64,000 bases of DNA, taken from Natrarchaeobaculum sulfurireducens. Its GTDB lineage: Archaea > Halobacteriota > Halobacteria > Halobacteriales > Natrialbaceae. The stretch is from positions 248,001 to 312,000 of the forward strand of contig NZ_CP024047.1 in NCBI RefSeq assembly GCF_003430825.1, written 5' to 3'. Of the stretch, positions 22,529-30,549 are shown piece by piece (the first letter of the stretch is position 1; every line of letters begins with the position of its first letter). A program made the translations under genes and the position numbers. The notes beneath the pieces are model-generated. The model saw only the letters and a list, made by a program, of their open reading frames with translations, made no database searches and had not been told where the DNA came from.

Positions 22529-23821
22529 GTGCGGCTGGTACAGTTGACGGTGCCGACAGGCAAACGCGAGACGGTCCTCGAGACGCTCGAGGATCGCGGA
22601 ATCGATTACGTCGTGACCGACGAGAACAGTCGCCGGGAGTATACGGCCGTCGTCTACTTTCCCCTACCGACACCGGCTGTCGAAGCGGTCCTCGATGAGC
22701 TTCAGGAAGCCGGCATTAGCGAGGACGCCTATACCGTCGTCGTCGACGCCCAGACCGTCGTCTCCCGCCGCTTCGAGTCGTTACGCGAAGAGTACGAGAC
22801 GGGCGACGTCGAGTCCGATCGGATCTCGAGACAGGAACTCGAGACCGAAGCCGAAGCGCTGACACCGACGTTCGGGGTCTACGTGACGATGACGATCGTC
22901 AGTGCGATCGTCGCGACGGCGGGGCTGTTGCTCGACTCGCCGGCAGTTGTCGTCGGTTCGATGGTCATCGCGCCGCTGATCGGGCCGGCGCTCGGTGCGA
23001 GCGTCGGCTCCGTTATCGACAACGAAGACCTGTTCAGACAGAGCGTCCGCTATCAGATCCTGGGTGTCGTCCTCGCGATCGCCGCGGCGGCCGTCTTCGC
23101 CTGGATGGTCAGGGTGACGAACATCGTGCCGCCGGGCCTCGAAATCGGCGAAGTCAACGAAATCGCCGAACGGCTTACACCCGACTTACTCTCGCTCGCG
23201 GTCGCCCTCGGTGCTGGCGTCGCGGGGATCGTGAGCCTCGCCACGGGGATTTCCGTCGCACTGGTCGGCGTGATGATCGCCGCGGCACTTATCCCGCCCG
23301 CAGCGGCGGCCGGCATTGCCATCGCCTGGGGTGAGCCGTCCGCGGCGATCGGCTCGACCGCGCTTGTCCTGGTGAACGTTCTCTCGGTGAACCTCGCTGG
23401 CCTCCTCACGCTGTGGTACGCCGGGTACCGGCCCGAAAATCTCTTTTCGCTCCGACCGACCGAAGCGCGGGTCCGAAAACGGGTGGTCGGACTCGGCCTG
23501 ATCGTCCTCGTCTTCGCGGTCTTTCTCGGGGCGATCACCTACTCGTCGTTCGTCATCTCGACGTTCGAGAACGACGCGACCGACGAGATCGAACTCGTCC
23601 TCGAGGACGAGGCGTTCGCCGAGTACACGTTCCTCGAACTCGAAGTCGAGACGGGCCAGGGGTACCCGTTTTTGAGTCCCGAACGGGCCATCGTCACGAT
23701 CGGCGGCCCCCCGGACCAGCGGTCGCCCGAACTCGAGTCACAACTTCACGAGCGGATCTCCGCACAGACAGACGAGGAGATTACCGTCGAGATCAGGTAC
23801 ATCGGGCAAGTCGAACGGTAG
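22529..23821 (+). CDS. DUF389 / TIGR00341 membrane protein
   Basis: 430 aa from GTG 22529. A soluble N-terminal domain of about 110 residues (MRLVQLTVPTGKRETVLETL, followed by VVTDENSRREYTAVVYF) precedes at least six membrane helices that begin at FGVYVTMTIVSAIVATAGLL; the motif VVGSMVIAPLIGPALGASVG in the membrane part is the signature of TIGR00341. A C-terminal soluble tail (about residues 345-430) carries strand-rich sequence. The family's transport substrate, if any, is unknown to me. It is convergent with the small membrane protein at 23837, 15 bp away. Confidence 0.9.
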   Translation: MRLVQLTVPTGKRETVLETLEDRGIDYVVTDENSRREYTAVVYFPLPTPAVEAVLDELQEAGISEDAYTVVVDAQTVVSRRFESLREEYETGDVESDRISRQELETEAEALTPTFGVYVTMTIVSAIVATAGLLLDSPAVVVGSMVIAPLIGPALGASVGSVIDNEDLFRQSVRYQILGVVLAIAAAAVFAWMVRVTNIVPPGLEIGEVNEIAERLTPDLLSLAVALGAGVAGIVSLATGISVALVGVMIAAALIPPAAAAGIAIAWGEPSAAIGSTALVLVNVLSVNLAGLLTLWYAGYRPENLFSLRPTEARVRKRVVGLGLIVLVFAVFLGAITYSSFVISTFENDATDEIELVLEDEAFAEYTFLELEVETGQGYPFLSPERAIVTIGGPPDQRSPELESQLHERISAQTDEEITVEIRYIGQVER

Positions 23822-23836
23822 CGGTACTGATCGACC

Positions 23837-24112
23837 CTATCGAAACCGATCGAGCGGACTCGAGCGTTCCGTGTCGCTCGGCTCGTCGTCCTCCGAGCCG
23901 AGGAGTCGACGGCGGATCCACGCTCGCGGTCCACCGATCCGGTTGAGGAGGTACGTCGGGAAGTAAAGGGCGAACGCGCCGAGTGCCAGAAAGGCGACCC
24001 CGCCGACGAGTTCGCCTGCCTGGAGAAACGAAAGCCCCAGAAAGAACATCGGGCCGGCCATCGAGAATCCCACAGCGAGCTGAAGCATATCGAGCAGCCC
24101 CAGTCGTTTCAT
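23837..24112 (-). CDS. Small membrane protein, unknown function
   Basis: 91 aa with two hydrophobic helices (LAVGFSMAGPMFFLGLSFLQ and LVGGVAFLALGAFALYFPTYLL) and a charged C-terminal tail (RAWIRRRLLGSEDDEPSD). Its positive cluster after the second helix suggests a cytoplasmic C-terminus. I recognise only a haloarchaeal-restricted membrane miniprotein. It is 37 bp downstream of nog1 on the same strand and may be cotranscribed with it. Confidence 0.75.
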   Translation of the reverse strand: MKRLGLLDMLQLAVGFSMAGPMFFLGLSFLQAGELVGGVAFLALGAFALYFPTYLLNRIGGPRAWIRRRLLGSEDDEPSDTERSSPLDRFR

Positions 24113-24149
24113 CGGTCCACCATCTACGTCGACATCCGGGGCTGGTTGC

Positions 24150-25178
24150 TCATCCTTCGAACGGCAGTTTCGGTTCGTAGCCGACGGCTTCGACGGCTGC
24201 CTCGAGCACCCCGTCGACGTTCTCGTCGGCCTCGACGCTCATCTCGAGGTCGGCCTCGAGTTCGTCAAGGAGGCTCTCGTCCCAGGCCTCCCGGCGGTCG
24301 GTCTTGTTCGCGACGGTCAGGACGGGGATCTCGTCGAACTGGGCGGCGATCGCGTCCCGAAGCTCGAGCTGGGAGGCGAGCGGGTAGCCACACTCGGCGC
24401 TGGGGTCGACCATAACGAGCATGCAGTCGCCGAGGTGTTCGATGGCGCTGACGGCCTGGGTTTCGATCTCGTTACGTTCTGCCGGCGGTCGGTCGAGCAG
24501 TCCAGGGGTGTCGACGATCTGGTAGCGGATGTGCTCGTACTCGAAGTGGCCGACGCCGATTCCTTTCGTCGTGAACGGGTACGAAGCGGTCTCGCCGCGG
24601 GCGTTCGTCACGTCGTTGACGAACGAGGACTTCCCGACGTTGGGGTAGCCGGCGACGACGATCGTCGGCTCGTCGGGGTTGATCTCGGGCAAGTCACGCA
24701 GGGCGTTTCGCGCCTCGTTGATGAACAGCAGGTCGTCGCCGACCTGTTCGACGACGTCAGCGAGCCGGGCGAACGCCTGCTTTCGGTGTTTGCGTGCGGT
24801 GTCGACGTCGGTCTTTCGCAGCCGTGGCTGGTACTCGCCGTGAATGTCGCGGGCTTTCCGGCTCGCCCACATCACCTCCGAGAGGCTCTGGCGCAGGGCG
24901 TCCACGCCGGTCGTCTCCCGCCCACCGCCGGTCGTCGACTCGAGGATCGCGTCCGCGAGTTCGTAGTAGAAGGGGTGGACCTCGTCCTCGTACGCGAAAT
25001 CCGGCCACGCCGTCACGACGTTCTCCAGATTGTCCGAGATGATACTCGAGGCGGTCTGGAGCATCGACTGCTGGGCCTCGAGGCCGCCTTTCGCCCTGCC
25101 GGCACGTGATGCCCGCGAGAACGCCTTGTCGATCAGCTCTTCCGACGTGGGCGTCGTCGGAAGGTCTTCGAAAATCAT
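24150..25178 (-). CDS. nog1: Nog1-like GTPase
   Basis: 342 aa. An N-terminal helical domain (residues 1-165, including AFSRASRAGRAKGGLEAQQS) is followed by the GTPase domain: G1 GYPNVGKS at 177-184, G2 TTKG, G3 DTPGLLDRP, G4 NKTD. The order and the helical N-terminus match the NOG1 family, which in eukaryotes functions in 60S ribosomal subunit biogenesis; an analogous 50S role is inferred for Archaea. It sits within 2 kb of another assembly GTPase (EngB). The next gene is divergent (DUF5518, start at 25283). Confidence 0.95.
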   Translation of the reverse strand: MIFEDLPTTPTSEELIDKAFSRASRAGRAKGGLEAQQSMLQTASSIISDNLENVVTAWPDFAYEDEVHPFYYELADAILESTTGGGRETTGVDALRQSLSEVMWASRKARDIHGEYQPRLRKTDVDTARKHRKQAFARLADVVEQVGDDLLFINEARNALRDLPEINPDEPTIVVAGYPNVGKSSFVNDVTNARGETASYPFTTKGIGVGHFEYEHIRYQIVDTPGLLDRPPAERNEIETQAVSAIEHLGDCMLVMVDPSAECGYPLASQLELRDAIAAQFDEIPVLTVANKTDRREAWDESLLDELEADLEMSVEADENVDGVLEAAVEAVGYEPKLPFEG

Positions 25179-25282
25179 GGGCGTAGCTAGAACGCCCGGT
25201 CGTAAAAGGTCGTTCGTTACGAGCCGAGCAGGTGACGGTCACGCACGGAGGCCTTTTGTTCGCTCGAGGCATCGCTCGAACT

Positions 25283-25654
25283 ATGACCGACTGGCGTGCG
25301 GTACTGATCGGCTTTCTCACCGCGACGATCCTGGGCGTGCTCGGACTCACGTTGCCTGGCGTCGGCCAGCTCGCAGCAGGGCTGATCGGCGGCTTCGCCG
25401 CTGGCTATCTCGCGGGCGGTGGGCTCGGACGGGGGTTCTGGCACGGCCTCCTCGCGGGGGCACTGGGCGGCATTTTGGTCGGGCTAGTGATCGGCCTGCT
25501 CGTCGCGGTCGCCGGCTGGGTCGGCGGTCCGGCGGGCGGCCTCGCCACTGGCATTGCCGGAATCGGGATCGTCGGAGCGAGCGTCCTCGTCGCCTTTCTG
25601 TTCGCGCTCGAGAGCGCGCTGGCCGGCGCGCTCGGCGGGCTGCTCAACTCCTGA
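25283..25654 (+). CDS. DUF5518 membrane protein
   Basis: 123 aa, almost entirely hydrophobic and very Gly/Ala/Leu-rich: WRAVLIGFLTATILGVLGLTL, LAAGLIGGFAAGYLAGGGLG, GLLAGALGGILVGLVIGLLVA and a last helix IAGIGIVGASVLVAFLF, so four membrane segments with Gly-rich turns. DUF5518 is found in Halobacteria with no known function. Its ATG at 25283 is preferred to 25232 because the added residues would be basic. A convergent redoxin gene ends 27 bp after it. Confidence 0.82.
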   Translation: MTDWRAVLIGFLTATILGVLGLTLPGVGQLAAGLIGGFAAGYLAGGGLGRGFWHGLLAGALGGILVGLVIGLLVAVAGWVGGPAGGLATGIAGIGIVGASVLVAFLFALESALAGALGGLLNS

Positions 25655-25681
25655 CGGCTGACAGGCCTCCCCGAGAGCGAC

Positions 25682-26197
25682 TCACTCGAGCCCCAGGTCG
25701 CCCTCGAGATCGTCGTAGTCGGGAAACTCGGGCCACTCGCTGGCGACCCAGGCGGCCTGGACGCTCAGATCTGACTCGAGGGCGAAAAACGCGGGTCGGG
25801 GCTCGCTGAGTCCGTTCATGTCGTCGAGGTCGTGGGCGACGCCGTACGTCTCCGCAACCGCGTTTGTGGGATCGCTGAAAACCGCGAACGGACAGTCTTC
25901 GTCCTCGAGAAAGCGTGTGATGGCGTACGGCGTCGAGATCGTAACGCCGATGACGCGGCCGGCACGCTCGTCCCAGTCCCGATCGCGGAGTTCGTCCCAG
26001 ACGTATTTACCGACGAACGAGCCGATCATCGGCGTGAACACGAGGATCGTCGGCCCGTCGGCCTCGCTCGCAAGGGTCGACAGCGTTCGGTCCTCCCAGA
26101 ACTCGTCGGTTACGAGCGGCCGAGTGAAATCGGGCGCGTTGTCGCCGGGTCTGGGGTGGTCGGCTTCGGCTAGCTCGACGACGTCGAAGTCGACCAT
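25682..26197 (-). CDS. Redoxin (AhpC/TSA-like) lacking the peroxidatic cysteine
   Basis: 171 aa thioredoxin-fold protein: PGDNAPDFTRPLVTDEFW near the N-terminus, then LVFTPMIGSFVGKYVWDEL where peroxiredoxins have FxPxxxTxxC. Alignment of that motif puts Gly63 at the peroxidatic position, and the only Cys in the protein is Cys102 (DEDCPF). So it is unlikely to be a working peroxiredoxin; it may act as a structural or binding partner, or use Cys102 differently. Its start overlaps the stop of the glutaredoxin-like gene by one base (TGATG), a tight pairing that implies joint function in thiol chemistry. Confidence 0.85.
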   Translation of the reverse strand: MVDFDVVELAEADHPRPGDNAPDFTRPLVTDEFWEDRTLSTLASEADGPTILVFTPMIGSFVGKYVWDELRDRDWDERAGRVIGVTISTPYAITRFLEDEDCPFAVFSDPTNAVAETYGVAHDLDDMNGLSEPRPAFFALESDLSVQAAWVASEWPEFPDYDDLEGDLGLE

Positions 26198-26559
26198 CAG
26201 GTGTCACCTCCGCTAGCGTCGCGGTCTGCGGCTGCCGGTTGCTCTCCGACGCTCGTCTCCGTCCCGTCGCCGTAGGTCGACTCGAGGTAGTCGACGATGT
26301 TCGCGCTCTCGGCCATCGTCACGCCCGTGTCCTCGTCGACGATCACGGGGACCGTGCGGACGCCGGCGACGCGCTTGACGACGTCTCGCTTCGAGTGCAG
26401 CGGCTCGACGAACCGGGAGCGATACTCGAGGTCCAACTCCTGCAGCGTCCGGGTGACGCGCTCGCAGTACGGACACGCCTGCAGCCGGTAGAACGTGATC
26501 GGCGGGTCGGTCCTGTCGTCTCCCCCGCGACCGTCTCCTCGGCCGGTACTCGCGTTCAT
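26197..26559 (-). CDS. Glutaredoxin / GST N-terminal-like protein
   Basis: 120 aa from ATG 26559. A glutaredoxin fold with the CPYC redox motif at residues 29-32 (FYRLQACPYCERVTRTLQEL), the cis-Pro in VRTVPVIVD and the glutathione-site-like TMAESANIVDYLES that follows. The C-terminal 30 residues are acidic and disordered. Halophiles use gamma-glutamylcysteine in place of glutathione, so its thiol partner probably differs from bacterial glutaredoxins. It is followed directly by the redoxin (1-base overlap). Both Cys of the dithiol motif are intact, so it may supply the redox chemistry for the pair. Confidence 0.87.
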   Translation of the reverse strand: MNASTGRGDGRGGDDRTDPPITFYRLQACPYCERVTRTLQELDLEYRSRFVEPLHSKRDVVKRVAGVRTVPVIVDEDTGVTMAESANIVDYLESTYGDGTETSVGEQPAAADRDASGGDT

Positions 26560-26663
26560 GGCCCACTGTATCGGGACTCGATAGATAAACGTGGCGTCCG
26601 CGCCGGCAGTCGCGAGAACGGCGAAGACCACGTGTGCGGGGGTGTGCCCGCGCGACCGGACGG

Positions 26664-26670
26664 TTTAATA
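26664..26670 (+). promoter_or_regulatory. TATA box upstream of the 26695 gene
   Basis: TTTAATA lies 25-31 bp before the ATG at 26695. This spacing suggests a leaderless transcript for the small membrane protein. Confidence 0.55.
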
Positions 26671-26694
26671 CAGTCGACGTGGGCGGTAGAACTA

Positions 26695-26907
26695 ATGTGG
26701 GGTAGAGTTGCGGAAGGAATACTCTTCATCGGCATCGGCGTCGGCATCCTACTGTACTTCGCGTTCGTTCACGGCGATCCGCTGAGCACGACCGGGTACA
26801 GAGCGACCCGCACGCCCGTGTTCGGTGTTCTGGTAGGGGTCGCGAGCCTCCTGTTCGGCGCGGCACTGGTACTCGACGTCGGTCCCGACTGGCTGCTCGA
26901 GGATTGA
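26695..26907 (+). CDS. Small membrane protein, unknown function
   Basis: 70 aa with two hydrophobic helices: VAEGILFIGIGVGILLYFAFV and PVFGVLVGVASLLFGAALVL, separated by a hydrophilic loop (HGDPLSTTGYRATRT). The C-terminus is acidic (GPDWLLED). An upstream TATA element supports the ATG at 26695. No family name recalled; it resembles many two-helix haloarchaeal miniproteins. It is convergent with the halocin-like gene (stop at 27028), so it is the nearest gene on that side and might be considered as a candidate immunity or transport helper, although nothing in its sequence proves this. Confidence 0.72.
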   Translation: MWGRVAEGILFIGIGVGILLYFAFVHGDPLSTTGYRATRTPVFGVLVGVASLLFGAALVLDVGPDWLLED

Positions 26908-27027
26908 GCGCCACCCCCGAGACGCTCGATATTCCCTGCTGGATTCCGTCTGCGACGGTATGCTCGCACGGGCGTTACTACCCCGATCGGCGGGTGCACA
27001 ACACTCTGCGTCCGGAAACGATACCGT

Positions 27028-27990
27028 CTAGCCGTCGATTGCACAGTCGGCACACGCCACGCAACTCGTGATGTTGCTGAGGCTGCAAAAGGTGTAGAAG
27101 CACGCGACACAGAGGATGGCACCAGCGCCGGTCGAACCGGTTGCACAGACGGGCCGGCAGCGATGACACTCCGTCAACAAGCTGATTAGGTAGTCTGCGC
27201 ATTCGGTACAGGGCTGTCCACACGGGGAGACGAGATCCCCGAGTTCCGCGGCGAGAATTCCCGATACTTGGTCGATAATGATGTCCCGCGCCAGGTTTTG
27301 CGATTCGACGATCGGCACCGCTTCGGAATCCTCGTCGATCGCGTGCGCCGAATCTTGCAGCGCTACTTCGTCTCCGTCTGCCACGTCGATCAGGTACGAT
27401 TCTACGTCGAAATCCCGTCCGTCCGAAGCGCTCGTGAAAATATCGGCCCTGAACCCGTCGATGTCGGTCCCGGTGTAAACCGTCGACGCGTCCCCCTCTA
27501 TCGGAACCGTCGAGAGAGCCTTCCGCTCCTCTCGAGGAGTGGCGGCACGTCTAAATACTGCTTCGGATTCACCCCCCGATAGCGCGGCGTGGGTGTTATT
27601 TGGCACGTCTCGATACGTCGGCGGGGTGTTCGCAGTGTTTCCATTTTTGAAGTGGAAGACGGCATCTACGTCATCGTCGCCTTCTCCGACGCGAAGGGTT
27701 CCGTACTCGAACTCCACTTTCGTCACTACGGTATCGTTCCCTTCTCCGATCGTTTTCTGTTCTACGTCCGCATCGGTCGGGATCCCTTCCTCTCCCAGCT
27801 CCTCGAGGATCGATCGCACTTCGGGAACTTCGGTTAGGTGCGCTATCTCCGAGACCCGTGCATCCTTCCAGGCGGAGACCGCTCCGCTGAGTCCGGTTAT
27901 TCCTCCGACCCCTACGCTCGCACCGACCGCGGTCTTTCGCAACACGTCCCGCCTGTTCGTTCCGCTCGATTGGTTAGTTTGCTGTCCCAT
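27028..27990 (-). CDS. Tat-exported halocin C8-like precursor with 12-Cys C-terminus
   Basis: 320 aa in three parts. Residues 1-40 are a twin-arginine signal (TNRRDVLRKTAVGASVGVGG, then ITGLSGAVSA). Residues 41-256 contain no Cys and are acidic: helix SEVPEV-like RSILEELGEEG, strands KVEFEYGTLRVG, VDAVFHFKNG, and a later FDVESYLIDVADGDEV. Residues 257-320 carry all twelve Cys (257, 261, 264, 275, 278, 282, 294, 297, 302, 310, 313, 316) and a hydrophobic Gly/Ala centre. This domain order, Tat leader then an immunity-like middle and a small Cys-rich hydrophobic tail, is that of halocin C8 precursors, in which the N-terminal part (HalI) gives immunity and the tail is released as the peptide antibiotic. 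C8 has ten Cys, here there are twelve. No dedicated exporter is adjacent. Confidence 0.7.
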   Translation of the reverse strand: MGQQTNQSSGTNRRDVLRKTAVGASVGVGGITGLSGAVSAWKDARVSEIAHLTEVPEVRSILEELGEEGIPTDADVEQKTIGEGNDTVVTKVEFEYGTLRVGEGDDDVDAVFHFKNGNTANTPPTYRDVPNNTHAALSGGESEAVFRRAATPREERKALSTVPIEGDASTVYTGTDIDGFRADIFTSASDGRDFDVESYLIDVADGDEVALQDSAHAIDEDSEAVPIVESQNLARDIIIDQVSGILAAELGDLVSPCGQPCTECADYLISLLTECHRCRPVCATGSTGAGAILCVACFYTFCSLSNITSCVACADCAIDG

Positions 27991-28011
27991 ACAGTAGAAA
28001 ATTAATACATT

Positions 28012-28019
28012 CTATATAG
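28012..28019 (-). promoter_or_regulatory. TATA box of the halocin-like gene
   Basis: CTATATAG, centred about 26 bp before the ATG at 27990, within the AT-rich stretch 27997-28025. It is one of the clearest TATA elements in the window. The remaining 28021-28310 interval up to the next gene contains no coding frame I can support. Confidence 0.65.
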
Positions 28020-28310
28020 TATTTTCTGCAGATGCGAACGGGAAACATACGGCCGTACTCGAGACTTGGATAGAGTGGCGAAGGCTCGGGATGAAACGGG
28101 TGTAAGAAACGGAAAACCGGGTGCCGTAGCGACGAAAGATGGTCGTTGTAATAGGGCGGGGCGCTCTCAGGAGCGTAACTGCACGGTTCGCATTGCGAGA
28201 CTTCGGCGTGACAACCGCGAGGTCCGCCGGCGGACCGATTCGAGGGGGTGCGCGAGGCGAGCGCGTTTCATAAAGCGTTATTCGCTCCGGGTGCGAACGT
28301 GTCACAGCTA

Positions 28311-29705
28311 ATGGCGCTGTCTCTGCTGCTGGAACTTTCGGTTCCGCTAGCCGCGTACGATCTTCCCTTCGTGGATCTGGCGGTTGATCAGTCCACCGTG
28401 ACCACCGTGGGAGTGCTCGCGGTGATCGTCCTCATCGGACTCTCCGGGTTCTTCTCCTCCTCGGAGATCGCGATGTTCAACCTGCCAAAACATCGCCTCG
28501 AGGGGATGGTCGACGACGACGTGGAGGGGGCAGAGCTGGTCAAACAGCTCAAAGAAGACCCGCATCGGCTGCTCGTGACGATTCTCGTCGGGAACAACAT
28601 CGTCAATATCGCGATGTCGTCGATCGCGACTGCCTTGCTCGGGCTCTATTTCGGTGGGCTAGTGGCGGTCGTTCTCGCGACGTTCGGCATCACAGCAATC
28701 GTCCTGCTGTTCGGCGAGAGCGTTCCGAAATCCTACGCGGTCGAAAACACCGAATCGTGGGCTGTCCGCATCTCGAAGCCGCTGAAAGCGACGGAGTACC
28801 TGCTGTTTCCGCTCATTGTTCTTTTCGATTACCTCACTCGCCAGGTCAACCGGCTGACGGGGTCGACCGGAGCGATCGAGACGCCCTACGTCACTCGCGA
28901 CGAGATCCAGGAGATGATCGAATCCGGCGAACGCGAGGGCGTTCTCGAGGAAGAAGAACACGAGATGCTCACCCGCATCTTCCGGTTTAACAACACGATC
29001 GTCAAGGAAGTGATGACGCCACGCCTCGACATCACGGCGGTTCCGACGGGCACCGACATCGACGAAGCCATGGAAACCTGTATCCAGAGCGGCCATGCGC
29101 GTATCCCGATCTACGAGGGGAGCCTCGACAACGTATTGGGCGTCGTCCACATCCGTGACCTCGTCCGGGATCTGAACTACGGCGAGACCGAAACCGACGA
29201 CCTCGAGCTCGGCGACCTTATCCAGCCGACGTTACACGTTCCCGAGTCAAAAAACGTCGACGAAATGCTCTCCGAGATGCGTGAAAACCGCATGCACATG
29301 GCCATCGTGATCGACGAGTTCGGCACCACCGAAGGCATCGTCACGATGGAGGACCTGATCGAAGAGATCGTCGGCGAGATCCTAGAAGGAGGAGAGGACC
29401 TCCCGATCGAGGAACTCGACGAACGGACCGTCCTCGTCAGGGGCGAAGTCAACATCGAGGAGGTCAACGAAGCCCTGGAGATCGAACTTCCCGAAGGCGA
29501 GGAGTTCGAGACGATCGCTGGCTTCATCTTCAACCGCGCCGGCCGACTCGTCGAGGAAGGTGAAGAGATCACCTTCGACGACGTCCGTATCACCGTCGAG
29601 AGTGTCGAGAACACCCGTATTATGAAAGCTCGACTGCACAAATTCGAAGAACCAGTCGACGATGAGGTGCCGGAAGCCAACGGTACCCCAGACGCCTCCG
29701 AGTAA
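28311..29705 (+). CDS. CNNM/CorC-type DUF21-CBS membrane protein
   Basis: 464 aa from ATG 28311 (GTG at 28299 is also possible). The N-terminal DUF21/CNNM membrane domain (about residues 1-200) has four hydrophobic segments, [17 protein letters not shown], and [14 protein letters not shown]. Two CBS motifs follow ([49 protein letters not shown] in pieces), then a C-terminal CorC_HlyC transporter-associated domain ([34 protein letters not shown] in pieces). These proteins are Mg2+ (or divalent-ion) transport or sensing factors; the CBS pair probably binds ATP or adenosine derivatives. Complete and single. Confidence 0.93.
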   Translation: MALSLLLELSVPLAAYDLPFVDLAVDQSTVTTVGVLAVIVLIGLSGFFSSSEIAMFNLPKHRLEGMVDDDVEGAELVKQLKEDPHRLLVTILVGNNIVNIAMSSIATALLGLYFGGLVAVVLATFGITAIVLLFGESVPKSYAVENTESWAVRISKPLKATEYLLFPLIVLFDYLTRQVNRLTGSTGAIETPYVTRDEIQEMIESGEREGVLEEEEHEMLTRIFRFNNTIVKEVMTPRLDITAVPTGTDIDEAMETCIQSGHARIPIYEGSLDNVLGVVHIRDLVRDLNYGETETDDLELGDLIQPTLHVPESKNVDEMLSEMRENRMHMAIVIDEFGTTEGIVTMEDLIEEIVGEILEGGEDLPIEELDERTVLVRGEVNIEEVNEALEIELPEGEEFETIAGFIFNRAGRLVEEGEEITFDDVRITVESVENTRIMKARLHKFEEPVDDEVPEANGTPDASE

Positions 29706-29758
29706 CTCACGTTCCTCGCCCGTTTTCGTTCGTGCTCGTTTCTCTGTCGTGAGCCGCG

Positions 29759-30487
29759 TCACGCGGTCGCAGCGACCCGTTCGACTTCGTCGGCGACGTC
29801 GCGCGGGACGACGATCCGCCGAGGGCCGGGGACGTACTGTCCGCCGGGCTGAGCGTAGGTGAGCCCGACGATAGCAGCCCCGCCGACCTGCCGGGTCGAG
29901 ACGCCGACGATCACTTCGAGGTCGATCGCCTGGTCGGGATCGGCCAGATAAAGGACGCCTTCGTCGGTATCGAGCGCGCCGCGAGAGCTGAGAAACGAGG
30001 CGAGTACGAGTGCTAAAAGCGCAACCGGAAGCGTGAACGCGGCGAGTAAGGTAAACGGGCCGGCGCCGACGTCGCCGAGTGCGTCACCCTCGGAGACGAT
30101 CCGTCCGGCTCCCATCAGCCCGCCGATGACGACGGCCATCGCGAGCGTACCGACGGCGGCGTCGACCGCCCGCTCGAGGCTCCGTTCGGAGGATACCGAG
30201 ATCGAGAGGGCGGTAGCGACTCGCTCGAGGCGTCGTTCGGCACGAGGGTCGACGGCGAGAACGAGGATGGTGACGGCGATCGCCGCGACCGCGGCGACGA
30301 CGACCGACCCGACGCCTCCCTGGGCGGCGACGTCGTACAGTCGCCAGAAGGCGATAATGGCGATCATCGCGAAGAACGTCCCGACGCCGAGTGACCACAG
30401 GAGACGGACGAGCCGCGACGTCGACGCGTCGCGTCGCCACTGAATCGTCTCGGAAGCGTTGGGGTCGACGGGAACGTCCTCGTCCAT
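29759..30487 (-). CDS. Membrane protein, unknown function
   Basis: 242 aa from ATG 30487. Four to five hydrophobic segments: LVRLLWSLGVGTFFAMIAIIAF, GSVVVAAVAAIAVTILVLAV, VGTLAMAVVIGGLMGAG and PFTLLAAFTLPVALLALVLAS. The C-terminal 60 residues are soluble and strand-like, with LDTDEGVLYLADPDQAIDLEVIVGVS followed by VGLTYAQPGGQYVPGPRRIVVP in pieces, so the protein has a cytoplasmic or external domain after the membrane part. I do not recognise the family. It lies 62 bp downstream of the PiT transporter on the same strand and may be cotranscribed with it. A longer in-frame extension to 30625 is basic and was rejected. Confidence 0.78.
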   Translation of the reverse strand: MDEDVPVDPNASETIQWRRDASTSRLVRLLWSLGVGTFFAMIAIIAFWRLYDVAAQGGVGSVVVAAVAAIAVTILVLAVDPRAERRLERVATALSISVSSERSLERAVDAAVGTLAMAVVIGGLMGAGRIVSEGDALGDVGAGPFTLLAAFTLPVALLALVLASFLSSRGALDTDEGVLYLADPDQAIDLEVIVGVSTRQVGGAAIVGLTYAQPGGQYVPGPRRIVVPRDVADEVERVAATA

Positions 30488-30549
30488 AGTCGAACTCGAG
30501 ACCGATCGGGTAAAGACCGTTCGATGTCGCTCGAGCGCCTGCCTCGAGG

